Origin: Clostridiales bacterium
Lineage (GTDB): Bacteria > Bacillota > Clostridia > Oscillospirales > Feifaniaceae
Length of the DNA stretch: 44,614 bases
Direction of reading: 5' to 3'
NCBI GenBank assembly: GCA_012719075.1
Contig: JAAYBB010000006.1
Span: 1 to 44,614, forward strand
The notes below the pieces were generated by a model that ran no database searches, was not told the DNA's origin, and worked only from the letters and a program-made list of their open reading frames with translations. A program made the translations under genes and the position numbers. Below, piece after piece: positions 9,154-17,857 of the stretch; position 1 is the stretch's first letter, and each line of letters begins with the position of its first letter.

Positions 9154-9720
9154 TCAGGTGGGCTGGCCCTCCTGCAGGGCCCGATAGCGCTGCAGGATCG
9201 ATTTGAAATCCTCAAAGCAAAGGGGCTTTTGCGCGGGGTTGCGCAGCAGTGCGGCGGGGTGCAGCGTGGCCGTGATGGGGATGCCCTGCCAATCGAACCA
9301 CAGCCCGTGCTCCCTGGTGATTTTGAAGTCGGACCGGATCAGCCGCATGGCCGCGATGCGGCCGAGGCAGACCAGCAGCCGCGGGGCGATCAGGCGGATC
9401 TGCTCCTCGAGGTAGGGCATGCAGGCCTGCTCCTCCTCCGGCAGCGGGTCGCGGTTGCCGGGCGGGCGGCACTTGACGATGTTGGCGATGTAGACCTCCG
9501 CGCGCGAGAGGCCGAAGGCGTCGAGGTAGAGGTCAAACAGCTGACCGGCGCGGCCGACAAAGGGCTCCCCGCGCCTGTCCTCCTGTTCGCCCGGACCCTC
9601 GCCGACGAACATCAGATCGGCCCTTGGATTGCCCACGCCGAACACCACGTTCGTTCTGGTGCGGTGCAGGCCGCAGGCCCTACAGTCGAGGCAATGCTCC
9701 CGCAGCAGGTCGAGGGACAT
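9154..9720 (-). CDS. Family 4 (Fe-S) uracil-DNA glycosylase
   Basis: Removes uracil from DNA to start base excision repair. 188 residues. Four cysteines placed as in the [4Fe-4S] family 4 enzymes are visible: Cys13 and Cys16 in CLDCRACGL, then the Cys of KCRPPGNRDP and that of EEEQACMPYL. Catalytic motif 1 reads GEGPGEQED, and motif 2 reads HPAALLR near the C-terminus. ATG at 9720 has AAGGAG 9 nt upstream; the upstream open frame to 9768 is not conserved-looking. It converges with hppA and shares its terminator, and it lies just downstream of rnpB on the same strand. Confidence 0.93.
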   Translation of the reverse strand: MSLDLLREHCLDCRACGLHRTRTNVVFGVGNPRADLMFVGEGPGEQEDRRGEPFVGRAGQLFDLYLDAFGLSRAEVYIANIVKCRPPGNRDPLPEEEQACMPYLEEQIRLIAPRLLVCLGRIAAMRLIRSDFKITREHGLWFDWQGIPITATLHPAALLRNPAQKPLCFEDFKSILQRYRALQEGQPT

Positions 9721-9768
9721 GTTGCTCACTCCTTTGCGCACAGTGGTTTTGCGGCCCGATCCGGGCAC

Positions 9769-9806
9769 AAAAAAACGCCCCCGATGTCACCATTGGAAGA
9801 GCGGTT
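9769..9806 (-). terminator. Terminator of rnpB
   Basis: On the - strand CGCTC pairs with GGGCG around an inner CC..ATG/CAT..GG stem and is followed by seven T (complement of 9769-9775). It lies directly after the RNase P RNA 3' end. Confidence 0.6.
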
Positions 9807-9809
9807 TTT

Positions 9810-10174
9810 GTGCGACCAAGTCTGTAAGCCGGGTTCTGTATTCGACAGTCATCTATCTGAGGCCGCCTGTTGACAAGCGGCTCTTGCCACCTACCTGAAC
9901 CTGTGCCGGGCAAGCACTGTCCGGCAAAGCCGGACCGTTCGATGCGGTGTTGCTCCGAATTGGGTTTGCATGGCCGCCCAGTCACCTGGGCGCCGGTGGG
10001 CTCTTACCCCGCCTTTCCACCCTTACCGGATTGCTCCGGCGGTATCTCTCTGTTGCACTGTCCCTAAAGTCGCCTTTGGTGGGCGTTACCCACAATCCTG
10101 CCCTGCGGAGCCCGGACTTTCCTCATGCACGGCCTTTCGGCACCGGTGCACGCGACTGTCTGACTTACTCGCAC
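9810..10174 (-). ncRNA. rnpB: RNase P RNA, type A
   Basis: Catalytic RNA of ribonuclease P, which trims the 5' leaders of pre-tRNAs. The universally conserved blocks are present in the right order: GAGGAAAGTCCGGGC (complement of 10110-10124) near the 5' end, and ACAGAACCCGGCTTACAG (complement of 9822-9839) near the 3' end; together they build the P4 core. The ends are set by helix P1: GTGCGA..AAGTC at 10162-10174 pairs with GACTT..TCGCAC at 9810-9822, with a 2-nt mismatch. About 365 nt. A consensus promoter sits a few bases upstream. The ends are accurate to a few bases. Confidence 0.95.
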
Positions 10175-10178
10175 AAAC

Positions 10179-10207
10179 AGTATACTAAATTGCGCGGCCG
10201 TTGTCAA
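10179..10207 (-). promoter_or_regulatory. Sigma-A promoter of rnpB
   Basis: On the - strand TTGACA (10202-10207), 17-bp spacer, TATACT (10179-10184). Predicted start about 10172, matching the P1 5' strand of the RNA. Confidence 0.9.
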
Positions 10208-10242
10208 ATCTCCGCGCCGCTGTGGCAAATTCCAGAAAAGAA

Positions 10243-10271
10243 TTGAAAAGAAGGCCCAAATCAACTATAAT
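10243..10271 (+). promoter_or_regulatory. Sigma-A promoter of murD
   Basis: TTGAAA (10243-10248), 17-bp spacer, perfect TATAAT (10266-10271). It diverges from the rnpB promoter; the two -35 boxes are about 35 bp apart. Confidence 0.85.
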
Positions 10272-10336
10272 AGAGGGCATCAGCAAAAGCCAGATCAGTA
10301 AATTTATGGAAACACACAGCCCTGTGGAGGTGTCCG

Positions 10337-11710
10337 TTGAATCAGGCGCTCGAACAGTTTGACCGGCGCGTGGCCGGCGCGCGGGTGACCGTGATCGGCA
10401 TCGGCGTCAGCAATACGCCGCTGATCCGCCTGCTGGTGGAGCGGGGCGCGCAGGTCACGGCCTGCGACCGCAAGGAGGAGCAGGCCCTCGGCCCGGTGGC
10501 CGGCGAGCTGCGCGCGCTCGGGGTGGTCCTGCGCCTCGGCGAGGACTACCTTGAGGACCTGCACGCCGACCTCATCTTTAAGACGCCCGGCATGCGCTAC
10601 GACCTGCCGCAGCTGCTCCGGGCGGCCGAACAGGGCGCCCGCGTCACCTCCGAAATGGAGGTCTTTTTCGAGCTGTGCCCCTGCAGGCTCATTGGCGTGA
10701 CCGGCAGCGACGGCAAGTCCACCACCACCACGCTGATCGCCGAGCTGCTGCGGCAGGCCGGCCACAGCGTGCACCTCGGCGGCAACCTCGGCCGGCCGCT
10801 GCTGCCCGACATCGAACAGATTGGCGAGGGGGACATCGCGGTGCTGGAGCTCTCGAGCTTCCAGCTGCACACGATGACGAGAAGTCCCCACATCGCCGTG
10901 GTGACCAACCTCTCGCCAAACCACCTCGACATGCACAGGTCGATGGAGGAATATGTCGACGCCAAGCGCAACCTCTTCCGCCACCAGCGGCCGGGGGATG
11001 TGCTCGTGCTCAACGCCGACAACGACCTGACCCGTGCCTTTGCAGGCGAGGCCGTGGGCGACGTGCGGATGTTCAGCCGCCGGCTGGAACAGGCCGACTT
11101 TTACGCCGACCGGCGCGGGGACATTTACCATGGCGGCGAGCCGGTGCTGCGGCGGGAGGCGCTGCGGCTGCCGGGCGACCACAATGTCGAGAACATGATG
11201 GCGGCCATGGCCGCCGTGTGGGACCTGGTCTCGCCGGCCGACATCCTGGCCGTGGCCGGCCGCTTTGCCGGCCTGCCCCACCGGCTGGAGCCGGTGCGCG
11301 AGCTGGACGGGGTGCGTTACCTCAACGACTCCATCGCCTCCAGCCCCACCCGCACGGCGGCCTGCATCCACGCCTTTGCGCAAAAGCTTATTTTGATCCT
11401 GGGCGGCTACGACAAGCACATCGCCTTTGACGAGCTGGGCGAGCTGCTCTGCCGGCGGGCCAAGGCCGTGGTGCTGATGGGCGCGACCGCCGACCTGATT
11501 GAGCGGGCCGTGCGCGCAGCGCCCTCCTTTGTCGAGGGGGCGCCGCCGATCCTGCGCTGTGAGGACATGGAGCAGGCGGTCGCGGCCGCCCGCGGGCTGG
11601 CCGCGCCGGGCGACATCGTGGCGCTCTCGCCGGCCTGCGCCAGCTTTGACCGATACCCCAACTTCGCCGCCCGCGGCGAGCACTTCAAGGATGTGGTACG
11701 GGCGCTGTAG
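10337..11710 (+). CDS. murD: UDP-N-acetylmuramoyl-alanine D-glutamate ligase
   Basis: Cytoplasmic ATP-dependent ligase that adds D-glutamate to UDP-MurNAc-L-Ala in peptidoglycan synthesis. 457 residues. N-terminal Rossmann-like UDP-binding domain (VTVIGIGVSN near residue 17), central ATPase domain with the P-loop GVTGSDGKST (about 119-128) and the LSPNHLDMH block, and C-terminal domain with NDSIASSPT and the SPACASFDRYPNF stretch that is typical of MurD. TTG start at 10337 with GGAGG 6 nt upstream. It stands apart from the usual mra/dcw cluster, with its own promoter, and is followed by the M42 peptidases. Confidence 0.95.
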   Translation: MNQALEQFDRRVAGARVTVIGIGVSNTPLIRLLVERGAQVTACDRKEEQALGPVAGELRALGVVLRLGEDYLEDLHADLIFKTPGMRYDLPQLLRAAEQGARVTSEMEVFFELCPCRLIGVTGSDGKSTTTTLIAELLRQAGHSVHLGGNLGRPLLPDIEQIGEGDIAVLELSSFQLHTMTRSPHIAVVTNLSPNHLDMHRSMEEYVDAKRNLFRHQRPGDVLVLNADNDLTRAFAGEAVGDVRMFSRRLEQADFYADRRGDIYHGGEPVLRREALRLPGDHNVENMMAAMAAVWDLVSPADILAVAGRFAGLPHRLEPVRELDGVRYLNDSIASSPTRTAACIHAFAQKLILILGGYDKHIAFDELGELLCRRAKAVVLMGATADLIERAVRAAPSFVEGAPPILRCEDMEQAVAAARGLAAPGDIVALSPACASFDRYPNFAARGEHFKDVVRAL

Positions 11711-11791
11711 CGCGGCGGCCCGCCCATGCCCCGCGGAGCAAGACCGCAAAGTCCACGGGGCAATCAACACGAGGATTGCAGGTGATGAAAA

Positions 11792-12835
11792 ATGGATCTC
11801 AGGCAGACGCTCTTCTCCCTCTCCGAGCTTCAGGCCGGCTCCGGCCAGGAGTTCCGCGCGGCAAAGGCGCTCACCGAGCTGTTTGCGCCCTACTGCGACA
11901 GCGTGGAGACCGACGCGCTTGAAAACGTGATCGCCATCAAGCGCAGCGAGGTCAAGGACGCCCCCACGCTGCTGATCGACGCCCACACGGACGAGATCTG
12001 CATGGTGGTCACCGAGGTGCGCAAGGACGGCTTTTTAAGCTTCAACAGCATCGGCGGCATCGACCGCCGCACCATCCTCTCCTCCGAGGTCATGGTGCAC
12101 GCCAAATCGGGCGACTACTACGGCATCGTGGCGGCCCTGCCGCCCCACCTCTCGACCGAGGAGGAGCGCAAGAAGACCCCCGAGCTCGAAAAGCTCTGCA
12201 TCGACGTGGGCTTTGACGGCCCCCGCGCGGCCGAGCTGTTCTCGGTCGGCGACTTTGTCTCGTTTGTGCGCCGTCCCTGCGCGCTGATGGGCGGCGCCGT
12301 CACCGGCAAGACCTTTGACGACCGGGCCTCGGTGGTGGCCATCCTCTCGGCCTTCTACGCACTGCGCGACACCCGCCTGCCCTTCCACGTGGCGGCGCTG
12401 CTCTCGGCGCAGGAGGAGGTCGGCCTGCGCGGCGCCAAGGTCGGCGCCTACGGCATCGACCCCGACGAGGCCATCGTGATCGACGTCTGCCACGCCGCCA
12501 TGCCCGACTGCCCCAAGGAGCGCACCAGCCCGATGGGCAAGGGCCCGGTCGTGACCTTCTCGCCCATCCTCGACCGCCGCATGACCGAGACGCTGATCGA
12601 GGTGGCCGAGGCCTGCAACATCCCGCTGCAGACCGACGTCTCGATGGGGACCACCGGCACCAACGCCCACGCCGTCTTCAACGTGCGGCAGGGGGTGCCG
12701 ACGGCGCTGCTGGAGCTGCCGCTGCGCTACATGCACACCACGGTCGAGACCATCGACATGAAGGACCTGGCCAACACCGGCAGGCTGCTCAAGGAGTACA
12801 TGCTGCACAAGAAGGAGGAGATGACCCGTGCTTGA
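11792..12835 (+). CDS. M42 family aminopeptidase, first of three
   Basis: Cytosolic, di-metal aminopeptidase of the TET/glutamyl-aminopeptidase family, which trims peptides inside self-compartmentalising tetrahedral dodecamers. 347 residues. The full active site is visible: His and Asp in DAHTDEI (about residue 64-70), bridging Asp in FDDRAS (about 177-182), the general base and metal Glu pair in SAQEEVGLRGA (about 206-216), Asp in IVIDVCHA and the C-terminal His of RYMHTT. An insertion with ALPPHLSTEEERKK (about 111-124) belongs to the dimerisation domain. It overlaps the next M42 gene by 8 nt. Confidence 0.92.
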   Translation: MDLRQTLFSLSELQAGSGQEFRAAKALTELFAPYCDSVETDALENVIAIKRSEVKDAPTLLIDAHTDEICMVVTEVRKDGFLSFNSIGGIDRRTILSSEVMVHAKSGDYYGIVAALPPHLSTEEERKKTPELEKLCIDVGFDGPRAAELFSVGDFVSFVRRPCALMGGAVTGKTFDDRASVVAILSAFYALRDTRLPFHVAALLSAQEEVGLRGAKVGAYGIDPDEAIVIDVCHAAMPDCPKERTSPMGKGPVVTFSPILDRRMTETLIEVAEACNIPLQTDVSMGTTGTNAHAVFNVRQGVPTALLELPLRYMHTTVETIDMKDLANTGRLLKEYMLHKKEEMTRA

Positions 12836-13841
12836 CCTGATCAAAACGCTGGTGGAGCCCCGCGGCGTCACGGGCGACGAGGCCGAGATCGCGCAGGTCA
12901 TCCTCGCGCTGTGCAGGGAGCGGGCCGACAGCGCCCACATCGACAAGCTGGGCAACGTGATCGCCTTTAAAAAGGGCAAGAGCGGCGCCAAGCAGGTCAT
13001 GGCCGACGCCCACATGGACGAGGTCGGCTTTTACATCAACCTGATCGGCGAGGACGGCCTGCTCAAGTTCACGGCGGCCGGCATCGACCCCCGCGTGGTC
13101 ATCGGCCGCCGCGTGCTGGTGGGCAAAGACCGGGTGCCCGGCGTGGTGGGGGCCAAGCCCATCCACCTGCAGTCGCCCGAAGAGCGCGAGATCGCGCTGC
13201 CGGCCGACAGGCTCTTCATCGACATCGGCGCCAGGGACGCCGCCGAGGCGAAGGGCAAGGTCAGGGTGGGGGACACCGCCATCTTCGAGTCCGACCTCGT
13301 GACCTTTGGCGACGGCTTTGTCAAGGCCAGGGCGCTCGACAACCGGACCGGCTGCGCCGTGCTGCTCGAGGCCATGCGGGAGCAGCCCCACTACGACACG
13401 ACCTATGTCTTCTCGGTGCTCGAGGAGAGCGGCGGACACGGCGCCCGCGTGGCCACCATGGCCTGCGCGCCCGACGTCGCCATCGTGATCGACACCACCA
13501 CCGCCGCCGACCACGTTGAAAAGCCGGAGCAGGCCAAGTCCTGCATCCCCGGCGAGGGGACGGTCATCTTCCTGATGGAGTCGACCACCTACTACAGCCC
13601 CGCGAGCGTCAAAAAGGCCAAGGAGATCGCGGCCGAGGCCGGCGTTAGGTGGCAGCACAAGCGCGTCACGCTGGGCGGCCTCAACTCGGGCTCGATCCAG
13701 CGCACCGGCAGGGGGGTTGAGACCATCGCCGTCGCCACGCCTTGCCGCTACCTGCACTCCTCGGCCTGCACCGCCAAGCTCAGCGACGTCGAGGAGACCA
13801 GAAAGCTCGTGACGGCGCTGCTGACCAGCCCCAAGCTGTGA
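12828..13841 (+). CDS. M42 family aminopeptidase, second of three
   Basis: Paralogue of the preceding gene, 337 residues. Active-site residues are intact: DAHMDEVGF (about 61-69), LDNRTG for the bridging Asp (about 171-176), IVIDTTTAAD and RYLHSS. The Glu-Glu motif sits in an altered setting, LEESGGHGA instead of the usual QEEVGLRGA, suggesting different pocket chemistry from the flanking copies. The GTG start at 12828 overlaps the upstream stop, with AAGGAGGAG about 8 nt before it inside the first gene, so the two are translationally coupled and may assemble together. Substrate unknown. Confidence 0.9.
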   Translation: MLDLIKTLVEPRGVTGDEAEIAQVILALCRERADSAHIDKLGNVIAFKKGKSGAKQVMADAHMDEVGFYINLIGEDGLLKFTAAGIDPRVVIGRRVLVGKDRVPGVVGAKPIHLQSPEEREIALPADRLFIDIGARDAAEAKGKVRVGDTAIFESDLVTFGDGFVKARALDNRTGCAVLLEAMREQPHYDTTYVFSVLEESGGHGARVATMACAPDVAIVIDTTTAADHVEKPEQAKSCIPGEGTVIFLMESTTYYSPASVKKAKEIAAEAGVRWQHKRVTLGGLNSGSIQRTGRGVETIAVATPCRYLHSSACTAKLSDVEETRKLVTALLTSPKL

Positions 13842-13886
13842 CCGGCGGGGGGCCCAAGAGACTGACAAATCATGGAGGTTTTACAC

Positions 13887-14885
13887 ATGGAACTTTACAA
13901 GCGCATGGTGGAGACCCTCTCGGTGTCCGGCAACGAGGAGCGGCTGGCCGAGCTGATCGAGGCCGAGGTGGCCCCCTTTGCCGACGAGATCACAAGGGAC
14001 GTGATGGGCAACCTGATCGTCCTCAAAAAGGGCGTCGGCGAGGCGCCCAAAAAGCTGATGTTCTCGGCCCACATGGACGAGATCGGCTACATGGTCACCC
14101 ACATTGAGGAAAAGGGCTACCTGCGCTTTGCGCGCATCGGCGGCCTGAACATGCTGCACATCGCCGGCTCGCCGGTCATCTTTAAAAACGGCGTCAAGGG
14201 CTACGTGATGTACGAGACCTCGGTGGCGCCGAAGGACCTCACGATTGAGCAGTTCTACATCGACATCGGCGCCGAGTCCAGGGAGGAGGCCGAGCAGATG
14301 GTCTCGGTCGGGGACGTGGCCGGCACCATGGGCAGCCTGTACGAGGCCGGGGCGCACCGCTGGGTGTCCAAGTCGATGGACGACAAAATTGCCTGCTACA
14401 TCCTGATTCGGGCGCTGCAGCAGCTCAAGGAGACCCGCTACGACACCTACTTTGTCTTCTCGGCGCAGGAGGAGGTCGGGCTGCGCGGCGCCACCACGGC
14501 GGCCTACAACATCGACCCCGACTACGGCATCGCGCTGGATGTGACCAGCGTGGGCGACATGCTCAACCAGAAGTCGCCCAACGCCGTCAAGCTGGGGCAG
14601 GGCGCCGCCATCAAGGTGCGGGACAACAGCATCATCTCCTCGAAGCGCATGGTCAACTTCCTGGTCGACGTGGCTAGGGAGGCCGGCATCCCCTACCAGA
14701 TGGAGGTGCTGATGATGGGCGGCACCGACGCCGGCGCCATCCACCTGACCCGCGGCGGCGTGGTGTCGGGCGGCATCTCGATCCCGACCCGCAACGTCCA
14801 CTCGGCCGTCGAGATGGTGGACAGGAGGGACGTCGAGGCCTGCATCGCGCTGGTGCTGGCCCTGCTGAACAGGGACATTGAATAA
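13887..14885 (+). CDS. M42 family aminopeptidase, third of three
   Basis: 332-residue paralogue with the full M42 site: SAHMDEIGY (about 62-70), SMDDKIA (about 167-173), SAQEEVGLRGA (about 196-206), IALDVTS and RNVHSAVE at the C-terminus. ATG at 13887 is chosen because GGAGG lies 8 nt upstream; the ATG at 13872 overlaps that site. The 45-nt gap after the second copy still allows one transcript. Tandem, closely spaced but clearly diverged copies suggest complementary specificities; archaeal TET proteins are known to form mixed particles, and here that is only inference. Confidence 0.92.
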   Translation: MELYKRMVETLSVSGNEERLAELIEAEVAPFADEITRDVMGNLIVLKKGVGEAPKKLMFSAHMDEIGYMVTHIEEKGYLRFARIGGLNMLHIAGSPVIFKNGVKGYVMYETSVAPKDLTIEQFYIDIGAESREEAEQMVSVGDVAGTMGSLYEAGAHRWVSKSMDDKIACYILIRALQQLKETRYDTYFVFSAQEEVGLRGATTAAYNIDPDYGIALDVTSVGDMLNQKSPNAVKLGQGAAIKVRDNSIISSKRMVNFLVDVAREAGIPYQMEVLMMGGTDAGAIHLTRGGVVSGGISIPTRNVHSAVEMVDRRDVEACIALVLALLNRDIE

Positions 14886-14924
14886 GCGGACATAGACCGG
14901 CGGCTTAAGGAGGGGTGCAGAGGG

Positions 14925-15743
14925 TTGATCAAGCGCTATGTGAGCACCGACATTCCCGACATCCGCGCCTTTCTGCTGCCGGAGCCGGACAAGTACATCC
15001 AGTTTCACACCGGCATGCAGGCGGTGGACATGCTGTACTTCGACATCTGGCTGAGCCGTGCGCGCGGCGGGCAGCTGACCGCCGTGCTGTTTCGCAGCTA
15101 CGGCGACTTCTGCCTGCGGGTGACGCCGGAGGCCGACCTCGAGGAGCTGGCCGGCTTCATCCGCTTTTTGCCCATGCTCACGACGCTGAGCTGCGACGCC
15201 GCGACGGCCGAGCACCTGCTGCCGCAGCTGGACCAGGTCCGCGCGGTCACGCCCTGCGCCGTCGCGGTGCAGAGCGCCCCAGGCCCCGTGCTGCCCTTTG
15301 AGCTCGACTACAGGCGGGCCGGCTCGATGGAGGACTTCCGGCAGGTGTTCGACCTGCTGGGGGCGGCCGGCAACCTCGAGATCGCCCGCTTTGAGGACTA
15401 CTACTACCTGCGGCGCAACCGCGAGAAGAGCTGGACCGGCCGCACCTATCTGCTGACGCATCAGGATCGGCCCTACGCCACCGTCTCGACGGCCGGCGAG
15501 TGTCCCGGCATGGCGCTGGTGGCCGACGTGGCCACCCACCCCGACTACCGCCGGCAGGGGCTCGCCAGCGCGCTGCTGACGGTGCTCTGCGACGAGCTGC
15601 ACAGGGTCGGCAAGATCCCCTATGTGAGCTATGAGGCGGGTGGCGTGGCGGGCTTTTACCGGCGCCTGGGGTTTCAGGAGCTCTACCCGTTTTTGCGGCT
15701 GCAGGTCGAGCGCCCGCCGGTGCCCATGCGCAACCTGTTTTAG
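14925..15743 (+). CDS. GNAT-family N-acetyltransferase
   Basis: 272-residue protein with an uncharacterised N-terminal half and a C-terminal GNAT acetyltransferase domain (about residues 125-265). The acetyl-CoA pyrophosphate loop is visible as RRQGLAS following VADVATHPDY, and the FYRRLGF motif marks the last strands. The domain arrangement, a helical or pseudo-GNAT N-half before the real GNAT fold, is common in Firmicutes proteins of unknown substrate. TTG start at 14925 with AAGGAGG about 11 nt upstream. It follows the M42 trio by 39 nt, so it may be co-transcribed. Acetylation target unknown. Confidence 0.8.
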   Translation: MIKRYVSTDIPDIRAFLLPEPDKYIQFHTGMQAVDMLYFDIWLSRARGGQLTAVLFRSYGDFCLRVTPEADLEELAGFIRFLPMLTTLSCDAATAEHLLPQLDQVRAVTPCAVAVQSAPGPVLPFELDYRRAGSMEDFRQVFDLLGAAGNLEIARFEDYYYLRRNREKSWTGRTYLLTHQDRPYATVSTAGECPGMALVADVATHPDYRRQGLASALLTVLCDELHRVGKIPYVSYEAGGVAGFYRRLGFQELYPFLRLQVERPPVPMRNLF

Positions 15744-16038
15744 GCAGGGGCTGCGGCACTGCCGGGCGTGAACGGCCGCCGCAGGGCGGGCGCCTGTGGA
15801 CCGCCTTCCCCGTTGATCGGATGAATCCGACTTTTGACTCGATGGGAGGAACGCGTGGAAAAATCAGTTGCCAGGGCGCCCAAGGGCGCGTGGCCTGGTT
15901 TTTCGGGCGTTCCTCCGGCCGTCCTGCCGGGACCCGCTGCGCTGGGCGGCGGCATCGGCCTGTGCCGTTTGCCGGCATGCCCCTCGCCCGGGGCGCCCCC
16001 GTCCGCACGGGAACACAACAACCGTTTTGGAGCAACCC
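15744..16038. other. 295-bp gap before the YnbB-like gene
   Basis: No convincing gene. A GTG at 15855 with GGGAGGAA upstream opens a 68-codon frame that overlaps the next gene by 23 nt, but its Pro/Ala/Gly-rich product looks like translated GC-rich DNA. Short hairpins are present (for example around GGCGCCCAAGGGCGCG near 15874-15890). No clear promoter was found. Confidence 0.4.
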
Positions 16039-17322
16039 ATGGAGCTGTTTTACAAGTTTGACATCGACCCCCTCATCCTCCGGCATGCCGCCGCCTGCGA
16101 GCAGTCGCTGACGGCCCGCTTTGCCGAGATCGACCGCCTCTCGCGGCTCAATTCCCAAAAGGTGCACTACGCCTTTCAGCGCTGCTGCGTCAGCGAGTCG
16201 CACTTTGTCGGCACAACCGGCTACGGCTACGACGACCGCGGGCGCACCGTGATCGACCGCGTCTACGCCGAGACCTTCGGCGCAGAGGACGCGCTGGTGC
16301 GCCACTTCATGGTGACCGGCACCCACGCGCTGACCACGGCGCTGTTCGGCCTGCTGCGGCCGGGCGATTTGATGCTCTCGGTGGCGGGCCTGCCCTATGA
16401 GACGCTGCACCGGGTCATCGGCCTCAAGCCGACGGTGGGCTCGCTGGCCGAGTTCGGCGTGGCCTTTGAGGAGGTGCCGCTGGACGGCGACGGCCGTCTG
16501 GACGATGCCGCCATCGAGCGCGCGCTGAAGGCGCGCCAGCCCAAGGTGGCCTACCTGCAGCGCTCGCGGGGCTACGACACGCGGCCCTCGATCTTCATCC
16601 ACGAGATTGAGCGCATGGCAAGGCTGATCCGGCGGGTCAGCCCCGAGACCGTCTTTTTTGTCGACAACTGCTATGGCGAGTTCGTCGAGGCGACCGAGCC
16701 CATCGAGGCGGGGGCCGACCTCATGGCCGGCTCGCTGATCAAGAATCCCGGCGGCTCGATGGCCGAGTGCGGCGGCTACATCGCCGGGCGGGCCGCGCTG
16801 GTCGAGCGCTGCGCCAACCGCCTGACGGCGCCCGGCCTCGGCAAGAGCATCGGCCCCTCGCTGGGCCAGAACCGCAACCTGCTGCGCGGCTTTTACTTTG
16901 CGCCCTCGATCACGGCAAACGCGCTCAAGACCGCCGTCTTTGCCGCGGCGCTGTTCGAGCGGCTGGGCTTTGCCTGCTCGCCGCGGGCGCTGGACCCCCG
17001 CACCGACGTGGTGGAGCAGATCCTGCTGGGCAGCCGGGAGGGACTGATCACCTTCTGTCAGGGCATCCAGGCCGGCGCCGCCATCGACTCCTTTGTGCTG
17101 CCCGAGGCCTGGGCCATGCCGGGCTATGCGCAGGAGGTGGTCATGGCGGCCGGCGCCTTTGTGCAGGGCTCCTCGATCGAGCTGTCGGCCGACGGGCCGG
17201 TCCGCGAGCCCTATGCCGCCTACATGCAGGGCGGCATCAACTACGACACTGCGCAGGTGGGCATTCTGACCGCCGCCCAGCGCATGCTGGAGGCCGGCCT
17301 GCTGCCGGAGGCGGCATGCTGA
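16039..17322 (+). CDS. PLP-dependent YnbB/methionine gamma-lyase-like protein
   Basis: 427-residue fold-type I PLP enzyme of the family annotated as aluminium-resistance or methionine gamma-lyase-like (B. subtilis YnbB). The cofactor lysine is the one in SLIKNPGGSMAECGGY (about residue 236), preceded by FFVDNCYGEF carrying the PLP-contacting Asp. Other family blocks: GYGYDDRGR (about 62-70), FMVTGTHA (about 94) and the C-terminal YAAYMQGGINYD. Its true reaction is not established in the family. ATG at 16039 has TTGGAG 7 nt upstream; the frame is open back to 15868, but that part is not conserved-looking. The stop overlaps the ruvC start by 7 nt. Confidence 0.88.
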   Translation: MELFYKFDIDPLILRHAAACEQSLTARFAEIDRLSRLNSQKVHYAFQRCCVSESHFVGTTGYGYDDRGRTVIDRVYAETFGAEDALVRHFMVTGTHALTTALFGLLRPGDLMLSVAGLPYETLHRVIGLKPTVGSLAEFGVAFEEVPLDGDGRLDDAAIERALKARQPKVAYLQRSRGYDTRPSIFIHEIERMARLIRRVSPETVFFVDNCYGEFVEATEPIEAGADLMAGSLIKNPGGSMAECGGYIAGRAALVERCANRLTAPGLGKSIGPSLGQNRNLLRGFYFAPSITANALKTAVFAAALFERLGFACSPRALDPRTDVVEQILLGSREGLITFCQGIQAGAAIDSFVLPEAWAMPGYAQEVVMAAGAFVQGSSIELSADGPVREPYAAYMQGGINYDTAQVGILTAAQRMLEAGLLPEAAC

Positions 17323-17807
17323 TCCTCGGGGTGGACCCCGGGCTGGCCTCGGTGGGCTATGGTGTGGTACACTACGAGAAGAACCGCTTTCGCCCGCTGG
17401 AGTTCGGCACGCTGGTCACGGCACCGGACCTTGCGCTCGAGCAGCGGCTGCTGCGCATCCACCGGCACTTCGAGGCGCTGATCGCGCGGCACCACGTCGA
17501 TTCCATGGCGGTGGAGGAACTGTTTTTTACCAAAAACGTCAGTAATGGCATTCAGGTCGGGCATGGCCGCGGCGTGGTGCTGCTGGCGGGGGCGCTGGCC
17601 GGCATTCCGGTGTTTGAATACACGCCGATGCAGGTCAAGCAGGCCATCACCGGATACGGCAGGGCCGAGAAGCACCAGGTGCAGTACATGGTCCGGGCCA
17701 TCCTCGGCCTGCAGGAGGCCCCCCGGCCCGACGACACGGCCGACGCGCTGGCGCTCTGCGTCTGCCATGCGCACAACGCCGGCTCCAAACTGCAAAACCT
17801 GAAATAA
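17316..17807 (+). CDS. ruvC: Holliday junction resolvase RuvC
   Basis: Endonuclease that cuts Holliday junctions symmetrically, acting with RuvAB. 163 residues with an RNase H fold. The four acidic metal ligands are visible: Asp7 in GVDPGLA, Glu67 in VEELFF, and Asp140 and Asp143 in DDTADAL. The ATG overlaps the end of the YnbB-like gene by 7 nt and GGAGG lies 4 nt upstream, so expression is coupled to that gene. ruvA follows after 50 nt, completing a ruvC-ruvA-ruvB order usual in Clostridia. Confidence 0.96.
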   Translation: MLILGVDPGLASVGYGVVHYEKNRFRPLEFGTLVTAPDLALEQRLLRIHRHFEALIARHHVDSMAVEELFFTKNVSNGIQVGHGRGVVLLAGALAGIPVFEYTPMQVKQAITGYGRAEKHQVQYMVRAILGLQEAPRPDDTADALALCVCHAHNAGSKLQNLK

Positions 17808-17857
17808 TTGTCTCAAAATTTGGGGCGTTGCATATAGTGGGGCAGGAGGGATCTAAA

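Noticed and set aside
15855-16061. A 68-codon GTG-started frame with a good ribosome binding site before the YnbB-like gene
   Set aside because: The product is dominated by Pro, Ala and Gly, resembles no family and overlaps the next gene. A leader peptide cannot be excluded, but nothing supports it.
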